This document shows positions 9,601 through 22,488 of a stretch of 64,000 nt of DNA, piece by piece. Source of the stretch: Apis mellifera. Taxonomy: Eukaryota; Arthropoda; Insecta; Hymenoptera; Apidae. The stretch covers positions 7,260,001-7,324,000 of the forward strand of contig NC_037651.1 of assembly GCF_003254395.2 (NCBI RefSeq), in the 5' to 3' direction. The position numbers and the translations under genes were made by a program. How positions within the stretch are numbered: position 1 is the stretch's first letter; each line of letters begins with the position of its first letter. Under the pieces are notes generated by a model, which saw nothing but the letters and a program-made list of their open reading frames with translations, was not told the DNA's origin and made no database searches.

Positions 9601-12600
9601 GGTGGTGCTAGCTTTCTTTTCATGCCGCGTTCACAGAACCGTGGAAGCGACGAATCGATGAAGAGTCGTGGCTCGCCCCACTAGTCTATCTCTCTCTTTC
9701 ACTCACGCGCTTTCACCCTCTCCTTTTCTCCCTCAAACTTCTCCCTCTATCGTTCGCTATCCCACACTATCCTTCTTCGTCTGTTGTATGCACGCTCGGT
9801 AAAAGAGCACAGTAAGCGAGTGTGTATCTTCAATGTGTATCTTCCTGAATGATTCGAAAGGTGGATAAAAAGCTTGAGATTTGTACAAAGAGAAGACTGG
9901 AGGTACGATGAGAACTGGACACAAACTTCGAGACACAGTTTCGAACCACACCCAGGGAGGACGTGGTTTCGAGAGAAGACCGCCTGGGCAGATGAAACGG
10001 ACAGAGGGAAGGGATGAGCGACGCTGGCGCCACGGCGCCCGTCGTGTACCGACTGACTACCGGCGTCGCCACGACGCCATTGTCGGTCGTGTGACAGGTT
10101 GCCGTTGGCGGTAGCGTGTTCAGAGATTGTATTAATCGCTGTTTAACACGATCCTAGGAGAGACTTGGTTGTGATCGATTCGAACACAGAGGGATTAACG
10201 TGGTTAGTTTCTTGGAAAATAAATGCAGAATCGAAGGTATATGTTCTAAATATTTGGTCATCTTGGTCTTCCAGATAACCCTGGAACTATTTTAAGAAAT
10301 ATACATTTGCTAGCATTCAGGAAATCACATAGGTTTGTTATTTGAAAATTTCGCTGAATCATAGAAACGAATATTTTTATTTCCTTATTTTATATATCTA
10401 ATAGTAAAACTTTTTTTTTTCCGATTAATCATTTTTTATTAAAATTTTTGTTAATTGTATTGTATGATACTATTGATTTTTATGCGCAAGATTAAATTTT
10501 ATTTATAATCGTATGATTTTTTTAATCACAATATATTAAATGTCAAAATTATAAGATATAATATCATTTTGTTTCATATTATATTAAATCTTGGAAGATA
10601 TACGAGAAACTTTTGTTGCCAAACAAAATTAGATAGCAAGCAATTTGAAATGTTATCTAGTATTCGAAGTATCATTGGTCCTTGTAGTACGCCAAGTGCT
10701 ATAATATTCCATTAATCTTCGAGAAATTGATATTACGTGTCGACTATTGCCTACGAACGATAGAACAAAATACTTAATATACGAAACTAGACCACATCTA
10801 TATTATCGCAAAGAGTTGCAACTACGTTACACAATTCTAATAATCCTCATGCAACTAGAACAGATCGCAGTAAGAATGCTTAATTAACGATCCAGAACAT
10901 CTTTGTTAAATGCAACAGAGAAAACCTCAAGTCCATCACGTTCGACCTATATTTCTCTTAATCTTATCAAGAAAAAAGGAATCAACATTTTTCTCTACGC
11001 TATAGAATCTGTGCGGATCGTCTTGCTTTGTCATTCCTCAGACATTCATCAGTGGGGGAGGCTGGTTAGACCTATCTAACAGAAGAGTTTTCTATCGTAG
11101 GGATCCCCAGGCCTTTCTACACGCGTTCCCGGATGCACGAATGGGAGCAACAGTTGAACCACGCGGGTCAACGTCCAATACGATCTCTCTCTCTCTTTCT
11201 CTCTCTCCTATCCCCATCTGCTTCGTCCCGGCTGTATACAACCGCGAGGCTGCCAAGTACCTCACACCAGGCGTACACTTCGACCAAGTCCCTGGCACGG
11301 CCCAACGGTTTTTACAACGGACGAAAAAGAATGGGAGAAGCCACGAAAAGATCTAACTGAACGACGACGTGCAACGTGTGTCGACGATCGTCGTTGGGAC
11401 GCCTGTTGGCATTGCACCTGCCAAGAGTTCGTTCCAATGAATGCTCGCCTCTACCTTTATTTCCAGTACACATAGCAGTGTTTATTTATCCCTCGACTAC
11501 GGAAAAGGATCATTTCTGCCAAAAGAATCGTACACAGACGATTCCTGAAAATATTTGATTCCCAATATTGCACTTGTTGTTCCCCTACTTGTTTCTTCCT
11601 TGAAAGAAGAGGAAAGTAAATCGTTGCAGTCGAGACTCTTCTAAAAATTATATCAATATTCTCAAGATGAAACGTATTTTTCTTATAGAAGAAAATAACT
11701 GGAAAAATTATGTATGTAATTTTTTCTTTTTAGATTAATCTTCTGAAGATAAAAGTTGTTATGTAATTTAGAAATTATAACGAAAGGAGAATGGTTACAT
11801 GTGAAATGGTTACAATGAAATAGATACTAAGGATATTAATTACAAACTATTCTTAGATAAAGAGGCTTCGTTACCGCGGAACTGGCTCTGTCTACGGAAT
11901 GATATTGTGGTATTACAGCTGATGACTGTAATTCACATCAGCATGACCTACTTTTCGAACGCGTAGAATCGAGGAGGATCAGTTTGCAGCCAGTGCAAAA
12001 GTGGCCGGGACTTTTAGTCGCGTTAATAAACTTCTTATCGATTCAACAACAAGAGCGGAAAAACAAAAGCCATCGAATTGTATCGAATCCTTAACGAACG
12101 ATTAAAACACGATATTTGCCTTCTGAAATTACGGCGACCTTTGTCACGTGTGCTGTGCTGAACACGAAATAATGAACAAGAATATTTTTCACCCGAGTTC
12201 TCAATTTTTAGCACAATGTCTTAGAATAGTACGCGCATAAAGAACACGTTGGTTTAAAATAAATTTGTGACGCAAGCCGATCGATCTATCAATCAATCCT
12301 CAAACAGGTATCGCAAAGAGGAAAACTTGTTCGTTTTCTTTTGACGCTCGATTTCCCCTTAAAAGCCCCCGAACAGACGTAGACAATGATCGAACGTAAT
12401 CACGGAACGTTTAATTCATGGTTATCGAATATTGATTAAAAGCGTTTAATGCACTTTTGTTACGAACGTGCACAAACACAATGAAAGTTCGATTATTAGG
12501 GAAAGTATCCCCGCTATTATCATCAATTATTGTAGGTAAAGAATAGAAGATAAGTTCGATTACCACCACCAGCCTATGAACAATTCATAATCATTGTAAT

Positions 12601-13094
12601 ATATATATATCTAAACTATATTTCAGCCACATTTACAGACACAACTGTTTTTTTCCAACTTGGTCGAAGTATCGTCAATCGTGTACGAAGCGAAAGTGTA
12701 AATTATGGATTTACTTTAATAAAAGAAATCTCGAAACCTTCAATCGTATATCCCCAGTATACCCTACTTTGTAAAGGTGAAGAAGGGATATCTCTGATGG
12801 AGGATATTTTTTACATGAATCGATCGATGCCTTTTCTTGGGGAAAATATTGTCCCAAATCTATATGTTATACTTGGATCTTTGTTGATGTATATATCTAC
12901 AGAGAGAAATCGAATCGATCGAGAATCGGTACACAAGCAGAGCAGAGCAACGAGCTATCAAAAATTCGTATATTTCTCGTAGGTTACGGACTATAGAGCG
13001 GTTCGACGTTGAAACGGTAAAACGAGAAAATGGAGCAATTGAACGAGATAGAGCAGGATGAGAGATACGATGCGGAGAATTTACAGCAGGTGAA

Positions 13095-13122
13095 TGACGT
13101 CAAAATGCGAAGCGTGACGTCA
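13095..13122. promoter_or_regulatory. Paired CRE palindromes (TGACGTCA x2)
   Basis: Two perfect TGACGTCA octamers at 13095-13102 and 13115-13122, exactly 20 bases apart, between the two genes. A third is at 13634-13641. This is the consensus for CREB/ATF-family bZIP factors; function is inferred. Confidence 0.4.
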
Positions 13123-14317
13123 GAAAGTAACCTGAATATGGGACTCCTCGTGTCAAGATTTTTCGTTCATTTCTAACCTTGCTCTTTAAACCTTGGATTA
13201 ATTAAATTTCTGATGAATTCATTTTGACGCGTGTTTCATTTCTTTAAGGATATCTTGTAAGGCATTTAATTTTCCTCTTTTAATTCAAAGCATGATTCCA
13301 TAAGATCCAAAAAAAACATCTTTATGAATGAATATATTCTTAATAACTTGTTCAAACTTGATCACTTTTCTTCTGAAAAAAGAAAGAAGAGAGATTATTA
13401 TATTTAATCTTCAGTTGATTCAATTGATTTTTGAAAATATGAAATTGTACTTTTTTATGTAACTTATTTGTACGAGCTAATATCTTGGAGAGATTATAAA
13501 AATATCTATAAAAATATTTATACGAATATGAAAGATTGAATTTTCCACGATGCAAACTGTATCATGGGAGTGCAAATATGTGTTAAGAAATTAAGCTGCA
13601 AACAGATCGTTTCGCTATTTTTACGAATCACTGTGACGTCAGAAGAAGATAGGAGAGCAAAGCGGGAATTTGAATGTTTGGATTATCCAAGAATCCAGAA
13701 GGCTCGTGGACCAGTTCAAAGGAAATTGGGCTGTTGTAAAGACAAACAGGTTTGTTTGTCCTCCCTAATCTGGTTATTATCATCCACGTTCAATTCAATC
13801 CTTGTATCTTAATTGAAATCTCTGTAAAAAAAAAAAAAGAATCTTATTCTTACATCCAATTTATTCACTTTTTCTAATTGAACCCTTTCGTTAATTCACA
13901 ACAAAGTGTGATGAAAAAAAAAAAAAAGAAATTTAACAATTTCAGGAACTGATTCGATCCCAAAACTCGCGTAAATTGAAGAAGGGCTTTTAAAATCAGC
14001 AACTCTTCCTTCGATTCCTTTTCACTGATTCGTCCATTAAACGTGCAGAAAGAACAATTCGTGGCGGACGAGGAGAACGTGTAACAGGACGTGACCCCGC
14101 AATGAAGTGGGGTCGGAGGGGGTTGGAGGGTGCCAGGAAAGAAGGGAATTTGCTAGTTGTGTACGTCATTGGCATTACTTTCGCATTGACTAAGTACTTG
14201 ACGACCTACTAACCGTCCTACGAAACGTGATCCTCATTAATTCTTTTGTATCCGTCGACGAGACATCTCGTTCGCTTATTTTTTAATATTTAAAAGTGAA
14301 TGTCGTTAAGAAGAAAA

Positions 14318-14348
14318 AAGAAGAAGAAGAAGAAGAAGAAGAAGAAGA
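14318..14348. repeat. (GAA)n microsatellite
   Basis: About ten AAG/GAA units followed by a purine-rich GAGGAGGAAG run, giving a homopurine tract of about 40 bases. Confidence 0.85.
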
Positions 14349-17229
14349 GGAGGAAGAAAAAAAGAATTATTTTCTAAAAGTTTAAGACATTTCACGTTTA
14401 ATATTATTCATTACTTCTTATCTTGTGGCGCGATGTTGATAATGCATTATTCATAGAAGATATCTTGCGGTTTGTTTTTCAATATTTACAACCGAATATT
14501 ATTTTACATATATAAGAAAAAAATGAAGAAAAAGAATAATGACAATATTCTTATAATATCTCTAAAATGTAACACATACATTATTATTGTTCTTCAAAAT
14601 ACTAATCGTTCTTATGAATGCATGCTCTGATGTAACTCCTACTATTGTTACGTTTTTAAAAGTACGCATTTACTAGTTTTATTTATATATCCATTAGCAA
14701 ATTCCAGACGAAAAAAACTATTTATTCCTTTTTTTTTTTCTACTTATCACAGAGCCACTAAAAATTTATTTTTAAAGATTCTACGTATGAGATATTTCGT
14801 AAATTCGTTTTAATCTCAGATTTTTGATAAAATATTTCGCAACTGAATGGCAAAATACGTCTAATACAAATAAATACGAGAGAATTTGAAAATTATTAAA
14901 GAATATTTCGGATATTTTATATGCCCCCTTATCTCAAGTTAGGATTTGACACGAAAGATAAGCATTATTTCCATTTGTCGAGCTTACGCTAAACAGTTTA
15001 TCTCCGTTTAGAGTGGAAAAATAAAATCATTTTGGAAAAATACAAGCAATTAAAACTCGTAATATTCTCCAGATGGAGTTTTATTCGAAGCAAATGATCG
15101 TGATACTATGTAGATGCATACGATGCATAGACATCAATCATAAATATTTACACAGCGTACTCGCGATTTTTTATCTATCGGGTAAGCAAATCATTTGTAG
15201 TCGTAATGTAATCAAGTTTTTTCTCGATCGAAAGTGTAAAAGACCGATAACAGATATTATCGACGTCGTATTTCACAAGTGAAACACTATCAATTGAGCC
15301 AAAGACACCACTTGTCTTCGAGACTGCGACGACTTTATATTTCGAACCAATTAAAGACGATTAAGATAGCTGCTGCAGCAATTGGTCGGCCAATCGCGGC
15401 GCAGCCTTTGCTCTACACTGCCTTACGTCCCTTTTTCTTTTTTTTCTTTTTTTCTTTTTTCCCTTTCCTCAGTTTGTTAGTATATGAGTCAACACGGTTT
15501 TAATCAAAAGTTTGCAGAGAATATTCAACCGTTTCCCTGTACAGCTGCTCTCTCTTTCACTCTTCCGAGAAATTATCCAGGCAAATTAGTGTTCCTTCTT
15601 TTATCAAAGAGACCGTGTCCAAACAGTTGCAACGAGATAATGTTAATTTGATAAACCGATACCACTCTATAGAAAGAATTATCACCTCGGTTGACAAACA
15701 AAAGATAATTAGAATAACATCGAAAGGAATTCACACAAGTTTGAAAAGAAAATTCCTGACCTGATATCGCTTCTCTTTCCAAACGGAGCACGTTATAGTA
15801 AACGATAGTGCAAAATTATTGGACAATAATTCAAGGTCTTCGCATCCGCCCGATTGCATTTCCTTTGTCGTTCGTTTCTCCCATGTGACTCATTGCCGAT
15901 GGAAATAACGTAACCTCTGAAAAGTACGGTAAAAAAAAAAAAAGAAAATAAAAAAGAAAATAAAAAAAAAAAAAAAAAAAGGAGGAAAAGAAGCAACGCG
16001 ACGATAACGAAGATATATTGCGTGCGATTCTGGTCGTTCGAGTCGCTTTTAAGATCGATCACCTTGAAAACGACTGGTAACGTAAATATCGCTTTCACGA
16101 TTCTTAGAAACGCGACACAAGCTTCAAGGCGATGCTTGAATTAAAAACAGGTGCCTGTAATTTCATTAACTCTTGTTATACCTTGTTTACATGTATGTAT
16201 ATATATATATATAAATTATAACGTTAGAAATTAATTCTACGATCTACGATTATTCGAGAATTCAACTGGATCCTAATTTTCAGCCTCGAGCAATAATTAG
16301 AAAATATACTGGATGATGAAAGTGTCATATTTTTGGAGAACACGTGTAGTCGATGTATAAAGACACATCGTGGTATTTTTATCTCGCGGATTCACGTTTT
16401 TGCGAAAAGTAAATTCGCGCTTCTAATATAAAAAAAAATTAGTTTATTTTCATTTAAACTTCATATTTAACGTTACACAACATTCACTTTATTACGATTT
16501 TTATATCGTAAGATAATTCACATAGATTGTTTCGCAATTAAATAAGTATCAACAATAGCATATCTCAATGATTATGTTTCGCGCCATCTTACCAATATTT
16601 TTTTATATTGAAGTGAGAGCAAGTAATGATTAATTTTATTTTTAATAACAAATTGAAATTTGATTGATAAAGAAATTCGTAAAGATAAATAATTACGTGA
16701 ATTAAATACAGTACAATACAACACATAAATTAAATAAAGATTAAATATAAAAAGGAAAAAAGAAATAAGATTGTGATAATTTTATACATAAAACATAAAA
16801 TATATTCATAATAAAAACAAGACTGTGTATTAACAGATAATGAAATACTGACGCTTGTACCATGTAAATTAATGAGTATTGATCTCCTATGTAAATTTGT
16901 AGTAATCTCAGATATCGTTAGCTAAGCAAAAATTCTAATAACGATATAATTTATCTTGCGTAATCTGCTGTTGCTTATCAAACGAGCTTTCGCTCTTATT
17001 CCTTCTATACTGTGAAAAATTCTTGAACGAGGAAAGTTCAACTTAAGCAGGAAGAATCTCATTATCGCGGGAGCCGGTACTGACTCACATCGACAAGTCG
17101 AGAAATCTAAATTACCAACATTTTTCACGTTTAAAGAAAGTTATTAAAGTTATTTCTGCATTCGAAATATTAGACGCCCAACTATACGAGAGAAACGTAA
17201 CCGATGTTAAAATAACCACGATGACGGAA

Positions 17230-18172
17230 CAGGAAAATTTGACAGCGTAGCCTAGGCGGTCGCCATGTTGGCTATTCCGATCAAGTCGAAGGGCCAGCCA
17301 GGGCCAATCGTCGTAATGGTTTTCACGCTTATTCGAAACGGAAAATTACGAGTTATTGCGAAGAAATGTTTGTTATCGTACCTGGAGCTCCCTAACGGAG
17401 CCTACGGTTGCTTAAATTCCCGACTCGATATATCAGCTTTTCGTATCCACGAACAGCTCCTCACTCTCTCCCTCCTGCTGCGGCGGGCCTTCTTCCTAGC
17501 CTCGACTTCTCACATCGATGACTATGCACTTTCCTTTTCACACCTCTCCGTCTCGAACAACGTCGAGAAACAGAGCGAATGCACTCGGCGACGACGCCTT
17601 AATGACCGAAACAAGTCTGTTTCACTACGAGACTATCTCTCGCGACAACACCGCGACTGCCACTACTTTTTAAGGTTAACCGTCACTGCGTGAACTGTAC
17701 CGACAAAGACGGGCACAACGTATACCGCGAGCAGTTATTACTAGTCGAATAATACGACGATCAGACGAATGTTTTCATGAATAAAAACTGTACGAAGCAA
17801 GCGGAGCTGCTGTTGCTGCTACTGCTGCTTCACGGCTCTGGCGGGCGGCAGGGCGGGGCTCCGTGCTTCGAGTTTGGTAGACCCCGTATTTCCCGAAGTC
17901 GCCGGCTCACGAAGATGCCCGAACATCAGTGGCGACTCCTTCGGCTTATTTCGTGCGCCGCCATTTTCGAACGCAACTGTGACAGTTTGGTGCCATCGAT
18001 ACGAAGTTACCTCAATCGTAGAAAATTCAAGTTTAACAAGTGTAAATCGTTTCTTTTTGATAATTAGTGATTATGAAAAGCTACTACTTTACGGTGTGCG
18101 TGTTTTTTTGATGAAGATGGTGACTGATACGAGAAACTGAGTGAAAAATCGTCGGATGAAGTTATTCCATTG
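17230..18172 (+). other. GC-rich block with a strong donor; possible non-coding first exon of sei
   Basis: GC content rises sharply at 17230-18050 in an AT-rich surround, with GCCGCCAT/GCCATGTTGG motifs (about 17261 and 17956, YY1/Pho-like). A consensus donor (CATTG then GTAAGT) follows at 18173. This looks like a CpG-type promoter plus first exon of a + strand transcript, most simply an upstream sei 5' UTR exon. A 142-codon frame at 17265-17693 starts with ATG but has no recognised domain. The link to sei is inferred only from strand and position. Confidence 0.3.
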
Positions 18173-19480
18173 GTAAGTCATGGCATCGTATAAAATTTTC
18201 GTTCTTCGTATAAAAATTCTTTTTCCCCAGTTGAAATATTAATTTGAATTAATGATCAAATGAGTATTTGAATTTGAATTTATATTTCAAAGATAAAATT
18301 CGAACATATATATGTATATATTCCATTTACATAATATATGTATTTTAATATGCGATTTATTATAATTTACATTTATTATTTTAAAAATTAAATACATATA
18401 GTTTATGGAACATGGAATATTTCGATTTTAATCTTAAATTAAATTTGAAATCTGTATTAATGTATATCGAATATCTACAATTGATCAAGACAATTCTGTG
18501 TCGATAAAATAGTGCAATGACAATATCAACAGTTGCCTCTATAAATTGACTTTTTTGTAATTTTATCTTTGAACAAAAGATGTCAAAATGGTAGTTTTTG
18601 AAACAATACTATCGATAGATGATATCGATATTTATCGAATTTTCTTGAACGATATTAAATAAACAACGAAAGTTGATTTTTATTTTCGATATAATCGTTT
18701 CGTCAACATAGAAGAAAAAAAAAAACTATATCAAATGAGATCATTATCGACAAAAATATATGCATTAATAAAGATCTTTGCTCAAAAATTTATTATTTAA
18801 TATTCTACCATGCACAAATCGCTAATTATCTAGACAATTTGCAAAACTATGGCCACGAATAAAAAAACTAGTGTTTCTTTCTCAGATATCTAATTTATTT
18901 CTGCACACCTATTTTGTCAGAATGCGATAGTTAGTAACGATTTATAATTAACCTCGTGTTCATATATATGAGTTATAACAAAGCTCGCTGATAATACAGA
19001 AAAAGATAATGTCTATAGTTATATATATCGGCAAGGTGCAGCAAAGTAAAATATACAATAAAAATAGCCTTGATGAACATTTGTTTAAAAATTTTTAAAG
19101 CAAATAATTAATTACACGTAGATTAATCGTAGAAATTAAACTATTTTCAATATTTCTACGAGCCTAATCACGAACTGTATAACTAAATATATTACGTATA
19201 CAGAAATATTATTATTGTTTCGTAATCCCGCGTCATCTCTCTCTTCCTTTTTTTCGATGAAATATAGATATTTATTATCATCGAATAGAAGTATTAATTT
19301 TCATTTAATATTATCGTATCGAAACTATTTCATATATATATATTAATATCCTATCTAATATTATTACAATATTAAAATATCCGAAAATCGTAGGCACGGT
19401 GATCGATCAAGCGTTTATTATTCGATCAAGTGCAAATTAATTAGCGCAATAATCAAAGCAACAATTTCTGCCCTCCGTTC
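18173..19480. other. AT-rich non-coding stretch
   Basis: Low-complexity AT-rich DNA with TA runs. No gene or structured element recognised. Confidence 0.6.
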
Positions 19481-22412
19481 ATTCGGAGGAATTCACGTTA
19501 TCAACGAGGATCCCCTTTTCTTCTTCGGCCGTATGCCCGATCGGATTCCAGGCGGAACAAGGGTGACACGGTGAACGAAAGAGACGCAGGACCTTATCAA
19601 TATTATCACTGGGTGGCGAGGGGATACGATAGGGCGGTGTAATCGGGTGGTGAGTGACGTTGGTGGGGACGGCTCGTAGACGACGCAGGCGCCGTACACG
19701 ATCCCCCTAACGTACCCATCGTCGCCGGCGTCGTCTTCGTCGTCGTCGTCGTCGCCGTCGCCGAGAGAGACGTCGGCCCGTCGTCGTGCCTCCTCGTGTT
19801 TTTCAGTTCCGACCGTACGACGGCGACTAACGAGACAAACGGAAAAATTTTTTCTTCGAAGGAAGGATATATAAATATATATACACACACACATATACAT
19901 ACATACACACACATATATATATATATATATATATTCGTCTCCCTTCCGGTATTTCGCTCGGCACGCGGCCTCGAGATGCCTCTTCGCCGGTAGACGCACT
20001 TAAAGGTGGGAACGCACGCGGGAAAGCAACAGTGTTTTGGCAATACAAATACCCGTGGATACGGTGCCGGTATCACGTTCCAGGAATTCTCGTCGATGGA
20101 AATATGTTGTATTGGTAAATAATCGGGATACACAGTTGAGAGCACAGAGTGACGGAGCAGGAGTTTCGATTTTGGACCTGGAAGGCGTGGTGCTGCTCCG
20201 CGGAAGGATACAGTAGTTTGTTGCTCGAGCCGAGGACCGTGGGAACGAGAGATTTGTTTATTACGTTTATTTTGTTGTGCGAGCAAATGAAAAGCGTAGC
20301 GAGAAAGGGAAGGTCGTGTTACAAGGAGTCGATGAGTCAGTGAGTTTCTCGTGCAGGCAGTGTCGGGTGGGCCGTCGCCAACAGGTTACAAATGAATATT
20401 TCGAGAAATATCGACGATCAATCGCGTCGTCCGCGCATTATTTTCGCGGAGGATGAAGAAGAGGTATGAAAGATCGGCCGAGAATACCAGGTGAAATGAG
20501 TGACCGCCTTACAACGTACAATAAGGGACGCACGATTCAGAGGATATAATACGTGTCGACGTGTCGTTACGTTATAACGATCGGCAGTGAATCAAGTGGC
20601 AAACCCGCGCGCGCTTCTGGCATTTCGTATAAACGCAACTACTACAAATCCACCACGTGCCTTTCTTCGTCCTCTCGTCCGGACGACGGTTCGTCTCAAC
20701 CTCTGAGATTCTCGCTTCTCTCCCCCTCCCCTACACCGCCATGATAACCGCCACGACTGCTCTCTCGCTCAGCTCCGTTTCAAGCCCCGCGGCCCCGGAA
20801 CAGGTGTCAGCGTTCGTGTTATCCGTGCATCCGCCATCCACAGTGTTCCATCATTGAACACGGCCGAGGAATCGAACGAGAACGCACACCCGAGGAAGAA
20901 AGAAAACCACGTTTCTCACAAAGAAACTCGCCCTCTTCCAACGAAACAACACAACACAACCTCCGTGGAAATGTCCGCACAATGCTCCGCTCCGAGACGT
21001 CTACCGTTCATCGTACCCTCGGATGTAGAGAAGTACGTTGACTTCGAGCCGAGTTCGAGGTCCAAGCTTCTCCGAAATTTCCACGGAGTAAGAATCACCT
21101 CAGAGAGGGTGGTATCGCACGTTGGCGCAACGTTGCTCGCACAGTTGTTCTCCATTTTCCTCGAGGATATCCGAGCAGCGTCGAGGTATTCCTTTGGCTT
21201 ACGTCTTAAGAAAGAATATATATAGAAAACGTATAGAGGGACGTAGGAAGGATAGAGATCGTGACTGGAACGGGCACGCGAGCCTGAGGAGAAGGAACAA
21301 GGTGGGGGAGGGGAAAAGCGGGGAGGGGAAATCGTGGTGCACAAAACGGCGAGAAGATCGTCTTACTATCGTTAACGACAACGAGACGTTTCCCCCAGAT
21401 TCCCTCCACTTACCTACCCCGTTCTGGAATTCCGTGGCAATTGTACCGTTCGTGTTGCGCATGGTATATCGACTATAAATAGATGTTTTCTCGCGTTAGA
21501 TCGTACGTCTTGAGCCAGGAAAACATTGGAGGAGCGGTGGAGAGTGTGTAACGCTCGGGTCGGCACGACGTTCAGGCCTCCTTCTTTCTCTCTCTCCCTG
21601 CCCTTCAAGAGATCAAGAGGAGAGGATGAACCGTAACGTCACTTGGCCGCAGCTTGTTTCTTATCCTTAGATACAATTAGGTAGACGAGTATTGGGTCCA
21701 AAAGGAAGTCAAACGAAGACATCCAGCCTTCTCGTAGGGAGAAAAACGATATATCGACTCTGTCCACGCAGCTTCTTATATATATATGCGAATTTTGTAC
21801 AAAACGAAAACACCAAGGAACAACAACGATCCTCTCGCGAAAGACTACTCAGCTGAGCAACTTGGGACTTCGAGGCTTGTTCCTCGAGGCAAAAGGCAAA
21901 GGCGTGCACGCATCGCCGCGTTAAGCGGCAATTTTCTTGGTGGTTTACTTTTCCTGCGGTTTACTATTTTTCCTTCGCCTTTTGTATCTACGTAAGAGAG
22001 AAAGCGAAAGAGAGAGAGAGAGAGAGAGAAAGGAAAGAATCATCTCGATTTCGATCGTCCGTCGACCAGCAACGAATCTTCTCCGATCATCTTTTCGTTC
22101 TCTTCCTCTTAGAAGTTTTTTCTCGAGAAGAAGATTAAAAAAAAAAAGAGAGAAAAGGGAAGAAGAGATTTTTTTTTTAGGAACAAATTGTCGACAAACT
22201 ATCGCCGATATTTAGCCGGTGCTTCTCCTTTTCCCTCGATGATCATTATGCTCAACTCGTGCTGTGCTTTTTTCTACCGTGCTTGTACGCATGCTGCGAG
22301 TGTTTTTTCAGTGCTGTAGTGTCACACGTTAATTATTAAAAGCAAGGCTTAACGAGCCTTCGATCGAACGCCAAACGTCTCGTAGGCCCAGCTACCTGGG
22401 AATATTCCTGCG
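19481..22412 (+). promoter_or_regulatory. sei: GC-rich upstream region / probable 5' leader of sei
   Basis: About 3 kb of GC- and CpG-rich sequence ends at the sei start codon. It holds a CGT/CGTC trinucleotide run (about 19728-19763), a CA/TA microsatellite (19868-19934), a GA run (about 22010-22028) and several short ATG-led frames that could act as uORFs (for example 20392-20463 and the frame through 20740-20857). A TCAGT initiator-like pentamer is at 22308-22312, about 100 bases before the ATG. In-frame TAG at 22383-22385 shows that the leader does not extend the protein. Transcription start(s) cannot be fixed from sequence. Confidence 0.4.
19868..19934. repeat. CA/TA compound microsatellite
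   Basis: Alternating purine-pyrimidine tract (TATATA, CACACA, CATACATA, TATATA) of about 65 bases. It accounts for the YIYIYIC-type peptides in all frames here. Confidence 0.9.
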
Positions 22413-22488
22413 ATGCCTGTTAGACGAGGTCACGTGGCGCCCAGGACAACGATCATCGAAACCATCATCAGGAAATTCGATACGCACG
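22413..22488 (+). CDS. sei: sei coding exon 1 (N-cap, residues 1-25)
   Basis: The exon encodes MPVRRGHVAP RTTIIETIIR KFDTH plus one base. The flexible cap and amphipathic helix of ERG channels interact with the gating machinery and slow deactivation. It is 76 coding bases and ends in phase 1 before GTGAGTGG. From memory, human KCNH2 exon 1 also has 76 coding bases. Confidence 0.95.

Larger units (their letters stand above)
9601..17229. other. Divergent intergenic region, proximal part; no gene recognised
   Basis: Mostly AT-rich. A GC-rich block at about 9900-10130 upstream of the Gbeta first exon may belong to its promoter region. Two TGACGTCA sites lie 20 bp apart at 13095 and 13115, a third at 13634, and a (GAA)n tract at about 14318-14348. 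ORFs here (e.g. 13564-13812, 82 codons from an ATG) show no recognisable family. Confidence 0.5.

Noticed and set aside
13564..13812. 82-codon ATG-led frame with DRRAKREFECLDYP
   Set aside because: Looks moderately protein-like but has no known relative, and no flanking exon was found. Not supported as a gene.
17265..17693. 142-codon ATG-led frame
   Set aside because: No domain, and it is located in a promoter-like GC block; more likely leader or first-exon sequence. Kept only as a possible non-coding exon.
19493..20286. Two long overlapping minus-strand open frames (168 and 226 codons)
   Set aside because: They run through a CA/TA microsatellite and a CGT repeat, giving low-complexity peptides (IYIYIYMCV, DDDDDED). 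They lie in the GC-rich sei upstream region and have no recognisable domain.
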